Assembly (NCBI GenBank): GCA_015068035.1
Contig: SVLI01000010.1
Coordinates: 1-64,000 of the forward strand
Length of the DNA: 64,000 nucleotides
Source: Oscillospiraceae bacterium
GTDB taxonomy: Bacteria; Bacillota; Clostridia; Oscillospirales; Oscillospiraceae
Direction: 5' to 3'
Of this stretch, positions 17,242-26,338 are shown piece after piece. A program made the position numbers and the translations under genes. The notes beneath the pieces were generated by a model that saw nothing but the letters and a program-made list of their open reading frames with translations, was not told the DNA's origin and did not search any database. Positions within the stretch are counted from its first letter, which is position 1. Each line of letters starts with the position of its first letter.

Positions 17242-17754
17242 TCATTCGTTTTCCTTCTGAAAAGGGAAGATGACTTTCTCCATGAGATAGAAGCTGTTGT
17301 CGTACATCTCCGTTTCTCCAACAGTCTGAAAGCCTGCTTTTTGATAGGTCCTGCAGGCGGGAATGTTGGATTTTACAGCGGACAAATGAATCGAAGTGCA
17401 GCCTGCCTCGCGCAGGATGGGCGTGATGCTCTGCACCATTTCATAAGCCAGACCCTTGCCCCGATGCACTTCGGAAATCACAACTCTGGCGATCTCCCGT
17501 GCTTGGTCTGTCTGCGACCAGCAGGGGAGGGCGTCCAGCTCATTTTCCGGCACAACGGAGAGCGCGCCGACAATTTCATCTGCGCTCGTCAGCACATATA
17601 AATTCGCGGTTTCCAGATCGTGCGCAATTTCCGCCTTGCCGGGATAGTAATCGTTCCACACACAGAACGCGCTGCCTATGGCGCTTTTGTAAAGGGACAG
17701 AATGTCCGCGGCGTCTTCCCGGCGTGCAAGCCTGAAATCCCATTCGTGATTCAT
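17242..17754 (-). CDS. GNAT-family N-acetyltransferase
   Basis: This 170-residue protein has the GNAT motif A in ARVVISEVHRGKGLAYEMVQ and motif B around NIPACRTYQKAGFQTVGE. It is not closely similar to the neighbouring GNAT on the plus strand. The start overlaps the stop of the CDP-alcohol phosphatidyltransferase gene by 4 bases, so the two are probably cotranscribed. The substrate is unknown. Confidence 0.82.
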   Translation of the reverse strand: MNHEWDFRLARREDAADILSLYKSAIGSAFCVWNDYYPGKAEIAHDLETANLYVLTSADEIVGALSVVPENELDALPCWSQTDQAREIARVVISEVHRGKGLAYEMVQSITPILREAGCTSIHLSAVKSNIPACRTYQKAGFQTVGETEMYDNSFYLMEKVIFPFQKENE

Positions 17755-18404
17755 AGTCGCATACTCCCGCCACAGCTTTTCGTAAATTTATTCATCAGTT
17801 TTTCCTCTGCACGTGCGCTCTGCTTTGCGTTGGGGTTGGGTGATGGAAAACCGCCCCGGCTGCATCCGGAGCAAGGATTCGATGTGTTGGAATTGGCTTG
17901 CTTGCACGAACAATCTGTAATAACATAAACGCTTTCTTGAATTGCGGAAAATGTTGCGACAGAGCAAACAACGATGGCAGTGTATTTCAATTCCACGAAG
18001 GATATTGTCAAAGGCAACAGGAACAGTAGCAGTCCTGTCAATTTATTCATAATCGTATGCAGAGATATAAACTTTTTTTTAGAAACATATCCCCAAATGA
18101 TGCTGCTGATTTTAAGAATCGCAATGACTCCGCTCCATATCCACAACCAACCCGGAATATGGATTGCAGGCAGCAATCTAATTGCGGATGCCACAACAAA
18201 AATGAGATCGGCAACTGTATCCAGTTGGCTCCCAAACTTACTGATGCTGTTTGTTTTCTTGGCAATGGTGCCGTCGATCATGTCGCTGAAGCCGCATAGA
18301 AGATACAGGATATAAAATGCCACGGAAAATGCAGGGAAGAGCAGCAGTAAAATGCTGCCGAGAATGCGACAAGAAGTGACTATATTTGCAATATGCTTCG
18401 CCAT
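17751..18404 (-). CDS. CDP-alcohol phosphatidyltransferase-family membrane protein
   Basis: This 217-residue integral membrane protein carries the family signature D-x2-D-G-x2-A-K-x8-G-x2-L-D-x3-D in SDMIDGTIAKKTNSISKFGSQ and LDTVAD, with Lys in place of the usual Arg. The start is taken at ATG 18404 (AGGTGA upstream) rather than TTG 18425. Hydrophobic segments cover residues 5-160. The last 50 residues are hydrophilic and Cys/Ser/Asn-rich (CSGCSRGGFPSPNPNAK), which is atypical for the family and may be read-through into degraded sequence. Its AT-richer codon use differs from the surrounding genes and hints at transfer. The product could be a phosphatidylglycerol-phosphate- or phosphatidylserine-type lipid. 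Confidence 0.72.
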   Translation of the reverse strand: MAKHIANIVTSCRILGSILLLLFPAFSVAFYILYLLCGFSDMIDGTIAKKTNSISKFGSQLDTVADLIFVVASAIRLLPAIHIPGWLWIWSGVIAILKISSIIWGYVSKKKFISLHTIMNKLTGLLLFLLPLTISFVELKYTAIVVCSVATFSAIQESVYVITDCSCKQANSNTSNPCSGCSRGGFPSPNPNAKQSARAEEKLMNKFTKSCGGSMRL

Positions 18405-18477
18405 CAGTTCACCTGTAAATTCCAATTCGTCGATGTGAAATTGCCGTCAATTCCCCGGAATTCACATCCAATTTGAT

Positions 18478-19863
18478 TCACTTGCAGACATCTTCCCGAC
18501 TTAACAGAACAACCGTCTCCACATGTGCGGTGTGGGTGAACATGTCCACGGCGCAGCCGGCGGTGGGGAAGTATCCAAAAGCGGCGAAGCGCCCAATGTC
18601 CCGCGCCAGCGTGGCCGGATCGCAGGAAACGTAGACCACGCGCTGCGGCGACATATCGGCAATCGAGGCGATCACATCGGGGCTTAAGCCCTTGCGCGGC
18701 GGATCGACCACGACGGCGTCCGGCTGCGTACCCTCACGTGCCAGCGCTGCCGCGGCTTCCGATGCGTCCGCGCAGAGAAAGCGAACATTCCGGATGCCGT
18801 TGCGTTCGGCGTTTCGCCAGGCATCCTCCACGGCCTCGGGAACGATCTCCGCGCCGATGACCTGCTTTGCCCCGCGCGCAAGGCACAGGCTAATTGTACC
18901 GGTGCCGCAGTAGAGATCCAGCACCGTGCCCGCCCCGTCGGGGGAGGCGTATTCCAGGGCCCGGGCGTAGAGTTTTTCCGCCTGCGGCGGATTGATTTGG
19001 AAGAAGGAACGAGGGGATAGCTCAAAGCGAAGGCCGCAGAGTTCCTCTGTAATTGTGCTGCTGCCCCAAAGCGTGTGGAATTCGCCGCCGAGCACCGTGT
19101 TGCCCCGCGTTTTGTTGACACACAGGACAATGCTTGTCAGCTCGGGACAGGCGCTGCGCAGTTCATCCACGAGCAACGCGGTATTCGCGCTGCCGAAACC
19201 GCGTGCCGTGACGACGCAGGCCATCGCCTCACCCGTGCGAAACGCGTTTCGGGTGAAGATGTGGCGAACCTGCCCCTTGCCGTCCGCTTCATTATAGGGC
19301 CTGACGTCGCATGCGCGCATCCAGCGCAGCACGGCCTGCGCTGCAGCGGCGGAAAGAGCAGACTGGAGCAGGCAGCTTTCAGCTGGAATGACATCGTGGC
19401 TGCGCGCGCGGTAGAAGCCCGCGACGGGGCCATCCGCCCCCTGTGCAACCGCGAGGATGGACTTGTTGCGGTAGCCCTCGGTCTTTTCCGCGCCGAGAAT
19501 TTCTGCGATGCGGAAATCTGTTCCGCCGATGCGCCGCAGCGCCTCGTTGACGCGCTCAAGCTTGAAGGCAAGCTCGGCTTCATAGCACAGATGCAGCAGC
19601 GCACAGCCGCCGCATTTGCCGTAAAGCGGGCAGGGGGGCTCGCGCCGTTCCGGCGAAGCCTCCAGAAGCTGCATCCCGCGTGCCCACACGGCAGAGGCCG
19701 TTACTTTGACGAGCTTGATTTCCCAGCGTTCACCGGGGATTGCGCCCGACACAAAGACCGCGCGACCGCCGATCCGGCACACGCCGGAGCCGTCCGAGCC
19801 CCAGCTTTCGATGCTGACTGTATAGCATTGATTTTTTTGTAAGATCACATTTTCATTGTTCAT
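18478..19863 (-). CDS. rlmD: 23S rRNA (uracil-5-)-methyltransferase, RlmD/RumA family
   Basis: This is a 461-residue SAM-dependent RNA methyltransferase. It has an N-terminal TRAM domain (about 10-65) and an iron-sulfur cysteine set (PCPLYGKCGGCALLHLCYE). The SAM motif is VLDLYCGTGTISLCLA. The DPPRKG motif precedes the catalytic VYVSCDPATLARD (Cys near residue 420). In Firmicutes this family (RlmCD) modifies U747 and/or U1939. No strong ribosome site precedes the ATG. The stop is 73 bases upstream of the phosphatidyltransferase gene. Confidence 0.92.
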   Translation of the reverse strand: MNNENVILQKNQCYTVSIESWGSDGSGVCRIGGRAVFVSGAIPGERWEIKLVKVTASAVWARGMQLLEASPERREPPCPLYGKCGGCALLHLCYEAELAFKLERVNEALRRIGGTDFRIAEILGAEKTEGYRNKSILAVAQGADGPVAGFYRARSHDVIPAESCLLQSALSAAAAQAVLRWMRACDVRPYNEADGKGQVRHIFTRNAFRTGEAMACVVTARGFGSANTALLVDELRSACPELTSIVLCVNKTRGNTVLGGEFHTLWGSSTITEELCGLRFELSPRSFFQINPPQAEKLYARALEYASPDGAGTVLDLYCGTGTISLCLARGAKQVIGAEIVPEAVEDAWRNAERNGIRNVRFLCADASEAAAALAREGTQPDAVVVDPPRKGLSPDVIASIADMSPQRVVYVSCDPATLARDIGRFAAFGYFPTAGCAVDMFTHTAHVETVVLLSREDVCK

Positions 19864-19985
19864 GCTTTCATGATAACACAGATGTGCGGAATTTTCACTT
19901 TATTTTTTGGGAAAATATGCTACAATGATGATAACGGTCGAATTTTGTCACACAGATGTGAAATAACTTCCGGGAGAATTTACAT

Positions 19986-21224
19986 ATGAAAGCAAAGAAT
20001 AAAGGCTTGCTGGCTGTCCTGCTTGTCCTTGTGCTTGCCGGATTGCTTGCGCTGGTTATCATCCGCGGTCTGCATCAGAACGCGACTGACGAGGAGACGC
20101 CGGAGGCGAGTGAGCAGCCTGATGAGATCATCGAGGCGCGGCTTTTGGTTGCGGGAGATATGGTTATCCACGACGGCCTCAACGCCGAGGCGAAGACGGA
20201 CAGCGGCTATGACTACACGCCGATTTTTGCCGGCGCAGCACCGTATATCCGGAGAGCGGATCTTGCCGTCGGCACGCTGGAGACGACCTTTTCGGACACC
20301 GCGCAGTTCACGGGTTATCCGCTTTTCAAATCCCCGGTGGATCTGGCGTCGAATCTGCGAAGCCTGGGCTTTGACCTGATCAACACGGCAAGCAATCACT
20401 GTATGGACGGTTACAACGGCGGGCTTGTCCGCACAATTGATAAGCTGGAGGAAAACGGCCTCGAGCATGTCGGCACCTACCGCTCTGAAGAGGAGCGCAA
20501 TCTCAACAGCGGCATCACGGTGATGGATGTCGGCGGCATCCACATCGCGTTTCTTTCCTATTGCTACGGTACAAACGGCATCCCGGTGGATCGTCCCTAT
20601 GCGGTGAATCTGCTGTACAAAAATAACGATCCGGATTCCGGGATCAATTATGAGCGGATCGAGGCGGATATGGCGGCGGCGCGGGCGCTGGATGTGGACC
20701 TCATCGCTGTGTTTATGCATTGGGGCAAGGAATATCAGACAGAGCCGAACAGCGAGCAGAATGAACTTGCGGATTTTCTTTTTACGCAGGGCGCGGATCT
20801 GATCCTCGGCGGACACACGCACGTTCCGCAGCCGATGGAGTTGCGCCGCGTGACGGATCTGGACGGAAATGAGAGGACCGGTTTCATTTGTTATTGCCTC
20901 GGCAACCTGGTTTCCTGTCAGTATGAGATCTACACAAACCTGACGGCGATTGTAAACATTGATCTTGAAAAAGATTTTACCACCGGCGAGACCCGCATTA
21001 AAGACGTGAGCTACGTGCCGATGTACATGATGAACCTGCACGACTATGATGTGACGGATGCCGGATGGCGCTATCGGCTGCTGGATCTGCACAAGGAGCT
21101 TGAGGCATACGAAAAGGGAAGATCGGAGTATCTGACCGAAGAAATGTATAATGATATGCGTGCGGGATTGGGTGCGATCCACAGCATTATGGGCGAGGAA
21201 TTTGACATCGCCTATGCACCGTGA
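19986..21224 (+). CDS. CapA-family (PgsA-like) metallophosphatase-fold protein
   Basis: This 412-residue protein has one N-terminal membrane anchor (residues 5-27, LLAVLLVLVLAGLLALVIIRG) and a CapA domain. Typical segments are LLVAGDMVIHDG, NTASNHCMDGYNGG, MHWGKEY and LILGGHTHVPQPME. CapA/PgsA proteins take part in poly-gamma-glutamate synthesis or export, but the partner genes capB and capC are absent here. Many stand-alone CapA proteins have unknown roles. GGGAGAA lies upstream of the ATG, and a TACAAT -10-like box is near 19920. A terminator follows. Confidence 0.85.
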   Translation: MKAKNKGLLAVLLVLVLAGLLALVIIRGLHQNATDEETPEASEQPDEIIEARLLVAGDMVIHDGLNAEAKTDSGYDYTPIFAGAAPYIRRADLAVGTLETTFSDTAQFTGYPLFKSPVDLASNLRSLGFDLINTASNHCMDGYNGGLVRTIDKLEENGLEHVGTYRSEEERNLNSGITVMDVGGIHIAFLSYCYGTNGIPVDRPYAVNLLYKNNDPDSGINYERIEADMAAARALDVDLIAVFMHWGKEYQTEPNSEQNELADFLFTQGADLILGGHTHVPQPMELRRVTDLDGNERTGFICYCLGNLVSCQYEIYTNLTAIVNIDLEKDFTTGETRIKDVSYVPMYMMNLHDYDVTDAGWRYRLLDLHKELEAYEKGRSEYLTEEMYNDMRAGLGAIHSIMGEEFDIAYAP

Positions 21225-21282
21225 GTCATCGTATCCGGACATATCTTTGGCTTGCAGCGCGGAGAAAGCTTTAGACACTAAA

Positions 21283-21325
21283 AAAGGGACGGAAAACACA
21301 GGGTGCTTTCCGTCCCTTTCTGTTT
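21283..21325. terminator. Convergent terminator
   Basis: The stem AAAGGGACGGAAA / TTTCCGTCCCTTT with an 11-base loop is followed by CTGTTTT. It separates the CapA-like gene from the convergent Cys-rich gene. Confidence 0.85.
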
Positions 21326-21348
21326 TGTGGGGTTTCTGTACCCGCGGT

Positions 21349-22158
21349 TTAGCTGAGTGCCTGCGCAACCTCCCGATAGTTGGCGGCATCACAGGGCGGG
21401 CATTCATCCGGTGGATAGAACTCCTCGATGGGGAAACGGATGCGGCCGAACAATGTGCAGGGATCGTCCTCAGGCGAGCCGACGCATTCTTTCTCGGGCA
21501 TGCAGTAATCATAGCAGGGCATGAGTAGCTGCACGTTGCGCTCCAGCCGCACGATGGAAAACTGGCCAAGCGAGACGAGCCAGGTGCGCGTCTGTCCGCA
21601 GGTCTCAACAGGGCAGGAGAATGCGGCGGCGATGGCTTCCGGAATCTCCGTTGGGATATCTTCCTGCGTGAGCTGGGGAAGCGGCGCATCACAAATCGCC
21701 ATGCGCAGCGCAATGGGATCCACCGCGTCCACAACGGCAACCGGAAGTCCGCTGGTGCTGCCGCAGTCGTTGCCCACGGAGGAAAACTGCTTTGCGCTGC
21801 CCTCACTGCCGAAGAGAATCACGCGCTTGTCAAACACGGCAAGACCCTCGACCGGAAGAGCGGAGGGATAGGCTTCGCCGCGGATTTTGTAGTAATACCG
21901 CACATCGACCGTATAGAAACCGCGGTTGAAGCTGATTTCCTCCACATGCAGTCCGACGTGCAGCAACTCCGAGCCGCGAGGGCGGATGCTGGATGCGCAG
22001 AGCAGCGCGGGCAGGGAATCCGTTGTGGGGAACACCGGCAAATCTTCAATACAGTCGGAATCGCGGCAGCTGTCGAATATCTTTCGCGTTTGTACGCAGA
22101 CGGCTTCCCGGATGCAGGCTTCGCTGTCCACGGGGCCGGGCAAGACCTTGTCAGCCAT
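21349..22158 (-). CDS. Conserved cysteine-rich protein of unknown function
   Basis: I do not recognise this 269-residue protein. It has 15 cysteines, most in two groups: the N-terminal segment ACIREAVCVQ with SCRDSDCIED, and the C-terminal PCYDYCMPEKEC with ECPPCD. The middle part is rich in beta-type sequence (GFYTVDVRYYYKIRGEAYPS). There is no signal peptide or membrane segment. The ATG at 22158 has GGGAGG 7 bases upstream; the long open frame further upstream antisense to asnA is not coding. Such a Cys-rich, signal-less protein in a spore former could be a coat or metal-binding protein, but that is a guess. Confidence 0.72.
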   Translation of the reverse strand: MADKVLPGPVDSEACIREAVCVQTRKIFDSCRDSDCIEDLPVFPTTDSLPALLCASSIRPRGSELLHVGLHVEEISFNRGFYTVDVRYYYKIRGEAYPSALPVEGLAVFDKRVILFGSEGSAKQFSSVGNDCGSTSGLPVAVVDAVDPIALRMAICDAPLPQLTQEDIPTEIPEAIAAAFSCPVETCGQTRTWLVSLGQFSIVRLERNVQLLMPCYDYCMPEKECVGSPEDDPCTLFGRIRFPIEEFYPPDECPPCDAANYREVAQALS

Positions 22159-22401
22159 ATAAGTACCTCCCAATGCAGAATTTTTGAAGTATTTTGCGGA
22201 CTCAGTACAGTTTATGCGCAGCTTTCGGGCGTGTGAAGAAGATGGGGAGGAAAATCGGCCCGGTCTGCTTCGGATGTGAAAAATCGCTTCTGTGACAAGC
22301 CTTTGAAGTTTGGACCGTTCTGCGCAGAATTTTTGTGTGAAAGAGGTTTCTTTTTTTTCAGATACATGGTATTCTATTAAAATAGAAAAGGAGAGGTGCA
22401 T

Positions 22402-22923
22402 ATGGAACGTTTTGGCCTGATCCATGATAAGCTGGATTTGAAGATCCTGATCCTCTACGTTTTGTCCCGCCTTCCGGATTTTATTGACAGGGAAGAGCTT
22501 TCGGAGCTTGTGCTGCTGGACGAGGGCGTGGGTTATTTTGATTTTACGCAGTGTCTTGCCGAATTGCAGGATACAGAGCACGTCGAGCGGAAGGGCAGCG
22601 ATTTCCGCGTTACGGAAAAGGGCAGAAAGAATTGCGCCGCCGTGGAGAGCAGCCTGCCGTATACCATGCGTGTGAAGGTAGACAAGGCAATCGTGCCCGT
22701 TGTGCGCACGATGAACCGCAATTCCATGATCCGCACTTCGCATGAGCGGCTGCCGGAGGGCGGCTGTATGGTGGAGATGAGCATGGGTGACGGTGTGGGG
22801 GATGTGATTTCCCTGCGTCTGCTGGCTGCCGGTGAGGAACAGGCAGAAAAGATGGAAGCAAAATTCCGCGCGGAGGCGGAAACGTTTTACAGCCGCGTAA
22901 TGGAGATTCTCTCGGAAGAATAG
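22402..22923 (+). CDS. DUF4364-family protein (winged-helix-like)
   Basis: This 173-residue protein is recognisable as DUF4364: an N-terminal winged-helix part (DKLDLKILILYVLSRLP, then CLAELQDTEHVERKGSDFRVTEKG) and a C-terminal alpha/beta part. The ATG at 22402 is preferred to GTG 22396 because AAGGAGAGG is then correctly spaced. It lies 12 bases upstream of asnA and is probably cotranscribed with it. A DNA-binding role is inferred from the fold only. Confidence 0.82.
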   Translation: MERFGLIHDKLDLKILILYVLSRLPDFIDREELSELVLLDEGVGYFDFTQCLAELQDTEHVERKGSDFRVTEKGRKNCAAVESSLPYTMRVKVDKAIVPVVRTMNRNSMIRTSHERLPEGGCMVEMSMGDGVGDVISLRLLAAGEEQAEKMEAKFRAEAETFYSRVMEILSEE

Positions 22924-22935
22924 GAGTAAATGACT

Positions 22936-23946
22936 ATGAGCATCGTAATCCCGGAAGGCTACAGGAGTCCCTTGGGCATTTATGACACGCAGATGGCGAT
23001 CGGTTTGCTGCATCGGCTTTTTGAAGATAATCTTGCCGCTGCGCTGAACCTTTCCCGTGTGTCCGCGCCGCTGTTCGTGGACGGGAGCACCGGCCTCAAC
23101 GACAATCTCACCGGCGTGGAAAACCCTGTGGAATTCCGGATCCCCGCCACGGGGACAGAGGCACAGGTTGTGCACTCTTTGGCAAAGTGGAAGCGCATGG
23201 CGCTTTACCGCTATAAATTCTATCCCGGCAAGGGCCTGTATACGGATATGAACGCGATCCGACGGGATGAAACGCCGGACAATCTGCACTCTGTCTATGT
23301 CGACCAGTGGGATTGGGAGAAGGTCATCACGGAGCGTGACCGCACGCTGGACTATCTCAAAAGCACGGTCATTGACATTGTCCGCGCGATCTGTGATACG
23401 CAGGACACCCTGCAGGTGATCTATCCCAAGCTCCTGCAGGTGCCGAAAATCAACCGCAGCGTGAAGTTCATCACCACGCAGGAGTTGGAGGATCGCTGGC
23501 CGGATAAAACGCCGCGGGAGCGGGAGAACCTCATCACGCAGGAATATGAAACGGTGTTCCTGATCGGAATCGGCGGAACGCTGCGCTCGGGCGAAAAGCA
23601 TGACGGCCGCAGCCCGGACTATGACGACTGGAGCATGAACGGAGACATCCTGCTGTGGAACAGCCTGCTCGGCTGTGCCTTTGAAATCAGCTCCATGGGC
23701 GTGCGCGTGGATCCGGATGCGCTGGACAAGCAGCTGCGCGAAGCGGGCTGTGAGGATCGGCGTGAGCTGCTTTATCACAAGATGCTGCTTGACGGGCTGC
23801 TGCCGCAGACCATCGGCGGCGGTATCGGACAGTCCCGGCTGAGCATGATTCTGCTCGGCAAGGCACACATCGGTGAGGTGCAGGCCTCCGTTTGGGATGC
23901 GGAGACGCTCCGCGTCTGCCGCGAGGCGGGCGTCGCGCTCCTGTAA
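22936..23946 (+). CDS. asnA: Aspartate-ammonia ligase
   Basis: This 336-residue enzyme makes asparagine from aspartate, ammonia and ATP with a class II tRNA-synthetase-like fold. Recognisable segments include FVDGSTGLNDNLTGVENPVEF, TEAQVVHSLAKWKR, DMNAIRRDE and the C-terminal GGGIGQSRL (motif 3-like arginine). The second ATG (22936) is favoured because AGGAG is 9 bases upstream; the first ATG (22930) would be only 3 bases away. The E. coli protein is 330 residues. It depends on ammonia, like the predicted behaviour of the nadE above. Confidence 0.95.
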   Translation: MSIVIPEGYRSPLGIYDTQMAIGLLHRLFEDNLAAALNLSRVSAPLFVDGSTGLNDNLTGVENPVEFRIPATGTEAQVVHSLAKWKRMALYRYKFYPGKGLYTDMNAIRRDETPDNLHSVYVDQWDWEKVITERDRTLDYLKSTVIDIVRAICDTQDTLQVIYPKLLQVPKINRSVKFITTQELEDRWPDKTPRERENLITQEYETVFLIGIGGTLRSGEKHDGRSPDYDDWSMNGDILLWNSLLGCAFEISSMGVRVDPDALDKQLREAGCEDRRELLYHKMLLDGLLPQTIGGGIGQSRLSMILLGKAHIGEVQASVWDAETLRVCREAGVALL

Positions 23947-24006
23947 CGACGGGCCGGGAAATAGAATGCAAATCCACCATAGATAGCTTTTTCAAAAAAC
24001 GAAAAG

Positions 24007-24528
24007 ATGAACAATAAGATTTACAAACTGGTATTGGCCTCTGTATTCTGCGCTTTGGTATTTACTTTGACGTGGGTGTCATTTCCTGCGCCCGCCATTG
24101 GCAATGTGAACATGGGCGACTGTATGGTGATCCTCTGCGCCTGCATTTTGGGCGGCCCGTATGCGGTTGCGGCCGCTGCTTTAGGCGCTGCACTTTGTGA
24201 CCTTGCAAGCGCTTATGCCATTTATGCGCCCGGCACGCTGGTGATCAAGGCACTTATGGTGCTTGTCATTCTGCTGATGAGAAAATTTGTGTTCAAGAAG
24301 GATAATCTGCTTTCTGTGATTATCCCGGGGGCCTGCGCAGAAGTTATGATGATTGTGGGATATTTTGCCTATGAGGCGCTTGTTCTCGGATATGGCTTCG
24401 GCGCGATTGCAAACGCGCCCTTTAACGCCATTCAGGGAGGCATCGGTTTGATTGCCGCTTCGCTGCTGTATTCCGTGCTTAAAAAAGCGGGGATTCTGAA
24501 GGTGATTACCGAGAACAGAAACCGCTGA
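24007..24528 (+). CDS. ECF transporter S component
   Basis: This 173-residue protein has five to six membrane segments and the signature APAIGNVNMGDCMVILCACILGG of the ECF-type substrate-binding subunits. The helix-1 ALVFTLTW segment resembles the contact helix to the shared EcfT/EcfA module, which is not encoded here. The vitamin or other ligand cannot be read from sequence and no riboswitch is visible in the 60-base gap after asnA. The ribosome site is weak (GAAAAG). Confidence 0.82.
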   Translation: MNNKIYKLVLASVFCALVFTLTWVSFPAPAIGNVNMGDCMVILCACILGGPYAVAAAALGAALCDLASAYAIYAPGTLVIKALMVLVILLMRKFVFKKDNLLSVIIPGACAEVMMIVGYFAYEALVLGYGFGAIANAPFNAIQGGIGLIAASLLYSVLKKAGILKVITENRNR

Positions 24529-24554
24529 ATATTGGTTTTCCCGAAAAAGTAAAA

Positions 24555-24597
24555 AAAGCCCTCCGTTCACAGCAAAGCGTGATGAACGGAGGGCTTT
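24555..24597 (+). terminator. Terminator after the ECF S component gene
   Basis: The stem AAAGCCCTCCGTTCA / TGAACGGAGGGCTTT with a 13-base loop ends the DUF4364-asnA-ECF transcript. The T tract on the plus strand is short, but the stem is long. Confidence 0.8.
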
Positions 24598-24708
24598 CGG
24601 CTGAAGTGGTCCGTATTTTTGCGCAATTAAAGAAAGTGAAGTGAATCGGGAACTTTTTGCCGTTTTTTTCGTCTATAAAAAAGAAAACGAATTTTGGGAG
24701 GTAGCCTC

Positions 24709-25392
24709 GTGAAAAAAACCATAGCCTTGGCTTTGGCGCTTGTTTGTGTGTTGTGTCTGGTCGGGTGTAGCAACCCAATGCCGGATCAAAATGCGATCAG
24801 CAATTCCGGCCCTTTTGGGAATGGTGATGACACCGTCTTTGCGCCCCATAGAGAGGATTTCTCGTCGGAGACTGAAAACTCGGTTTCAGAACAGTTTGGC
24901 AATATGACCGAAGTGAAAAAGGCGTATATTATGCGCACGAATGCCTGGTTCTTATCCGATGCCCTGACTGATTTCAGTCAAGCAGTTACAACCGAAATCG
25001 TCTATGTTGCTCCTGGAGGGGAGCCTGGTACAGCCGATGATATGGCCTACTCCTTTTATGTAGTGAACGAAAACGGTGAAATAGAATGGGGCTGTTCAGC
25101 ATATCCTCCTGAGGATTCTTCCGTGCCTTCCGGCTTTTCCGGTTTGACGCATGAAATCATACAGGATGCCTTGGCCGGAATTGCGTATGAAGATTATATC
25201 ATTACCTATGAACAGAGGCTGGGTACTGTTTTTGTTTGGGTACGGTGTGAAAGTGAGGATGTGATCATCACCTATCCGACGCGTTCTGATTTGTTAGGTC
25301 TTGAAAACGGTGGCATTTATGCGCTTGGCGAACTGCAGAGCATTTTGACAGAGGTATACAATAGTGAAATGCGTTCAAAGAACGTGGGATGA
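24709..25392 (+). CDS. Putative lipoprotein of unknown function
   Basis: This 227-residue protein has a lipoprotein signal (MKKTIALALALVCVLCLVGC, Cys20 in LVGC). The mature part is acidic and I recognise no domain. The GTG at 24709 follows GGGAGGT by 6 bases. The gene is alone between two terminators. A middle segment reads EIVYVAPGGEPGTADDMAYSF. Confidence 0.72.
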   Translation: MKKTIALALALVCVLCLVGCSNPMPDQNAISNSGPFGNGDDTVFAPHREDFSSETENSVSEQFGNMTEVKKAYIMRTNAWFLSDALTDFSQAVTTEIVYVAPGGEPGTADDMAYSFYVVNENGEIEWGCSAYPPEDSSVPSGFSGLTHEIIQDALAGIAYEDYIITYEQRLGTVFVWVRCESEDVIITYPTRSDLLGLENGGIYALGELQSILTEVYNSEMRSKNVG

Positions 25393-25446
25393 TAAACAGC
25401 CAATGCAGAGAAAAGTTATCGGCATTTCCTGTAACAGAAGCAAATA

Positions 25447-25490
25447 ACAAGCAAGCAGCCGTGCTTTTGCACGGCTGCTTGCTTGTTTTA
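25447..25490. terminator. Convergent bidirectional terminator
   Basis: A 19-bp near-perfect stem (AACAAGCAAGCAGCCGTGC and its complement) with a TTTT loop is flanked by A and T runs. It ends the lipoprotein gene on the plus strand and the long hxlR-AKR-apbE-murT-pta-MBL run on the minus strand. Confidence 0.92.
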
Positions 25491-26333
25491 TCGTTTTGCG
25501 CCTTTGGGCACCGGCAGGATCAGCACGCCGGCGTCGCCCTGTTCGTTGGTGTAAAAGTACATCCGGTTGCGATAGCTCGGCAAAATGGTGCTGCGATAGC
25601 TGCAATGTGACGCCTCGCTCAGATGCTCGGCCACGTCAATATAGCACTGCACCTCCGCCTTCGGCACCAGCCGCTCGCTGTGTCCCGAGACAAGATGGTC
25701 AAAGGGCAGTTCCCGCAGTTCGCGCAGCAGTGTGAGGTGCTTTTCAACGGAGCAGGACTCGGGATTGGCCAGCGAAATTGCCGGGCCAATGGCGTCTCCG
25801 CCCACGAGGAAGCGGCGCTCGGGGCAGAAGAAGACGCAGGAGCCGGGGCTGTGGTTACCCACAAGAATTGTGCGCACAGTTGCCCCGCCCAGATCAAAGA
25901 CCTGTCCGTCCTCCAGCGGCAGCGTGGTCGCGGGATCGTAGCGGAGAAAGGCCTCGGCGTCAAATCCGCCGTGCTCAGGAGCGGGCGCAAAGTCAATGAC
26001 ATTGTCGTTGCTCTCGTCACAGCGCGACCAGTCCGTTACCCCCAGGTCGAGATGGGACTGCCACACCTCGGGAAACTGCCAGTTGCCGCCGTTGTGATCG
26101 ACGTGCCCGTGTGAGCACACCACCGTCAGCGGGAGCTCGGTGAGCGTGCGGATGAAGCCGGCAAGGTCGCCGTAGCCAAACCCGGTGTCGACCAGCAGCG
26201 CGCGCTCTGTGCCGACCAGCAGCGTCATGAACACCAGTTCACCGTAGTTGCTGCGGATGTGAAAGACGCCCGGCAGGACTTCAAACGCCGTGTAGCACGC
26301 GTTTCCGCACTCCGGAAAATTCGTCGGACGCAT
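25488..26333 (-). CDS. MBL-fold metallo-hydrolase
   Basis: This 281-residue protein has the metallo-beta-lactamase fold: HGHVDHNGG (HxHxDH, about residues 77-82), a distant His in NHSPGSCVFF, Asp in GGDAI and a final SGHSE. It starts 5 bases after the pta stop, so it is cotranscribed with pta. Its substrate is unknown; the layout is that of generic hydrolases rather than flavo-diiron proteins, as no flavodoxin domain is present. Its stop codon lies inside the terminator. Confidence 0.85.
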   Translation of the reverse strand: MRPTNFPECGNACYTAFEVLPGVFHIRSNYGELVFMTLLVGTERALLVDTGFGYGDLAGFIRTLTELPLTVVCSHGHVDHNGGNWQFPEVWQSHLDLGVTDWSRCDESNDNVIDFAPAPEHGGFDAEAFLRYDPATTLPLEDGQVFDLGGATVRTILVGNHSPGSCVFFCPERRFLVGGDAIGPAISLANPESCSVEKHLTLLRELRELPFDHLVSGHSERLVPKAEVQCYIDVAEHLSEASHCSYRSTILPSYRNRMYFYTNEQGDAGVLILPVPKGAKR

Positions 26334-26338
26334 GGTTC

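Noticed and set aside
22159-23868. Long minus-strand extension of the Cys-rich gene opposite asnA and DUF4364
   Set aside because: asnA is unmistakable on the plus strand, and the Cys-rich gene has its own GGGAGG and ATG at 22158.
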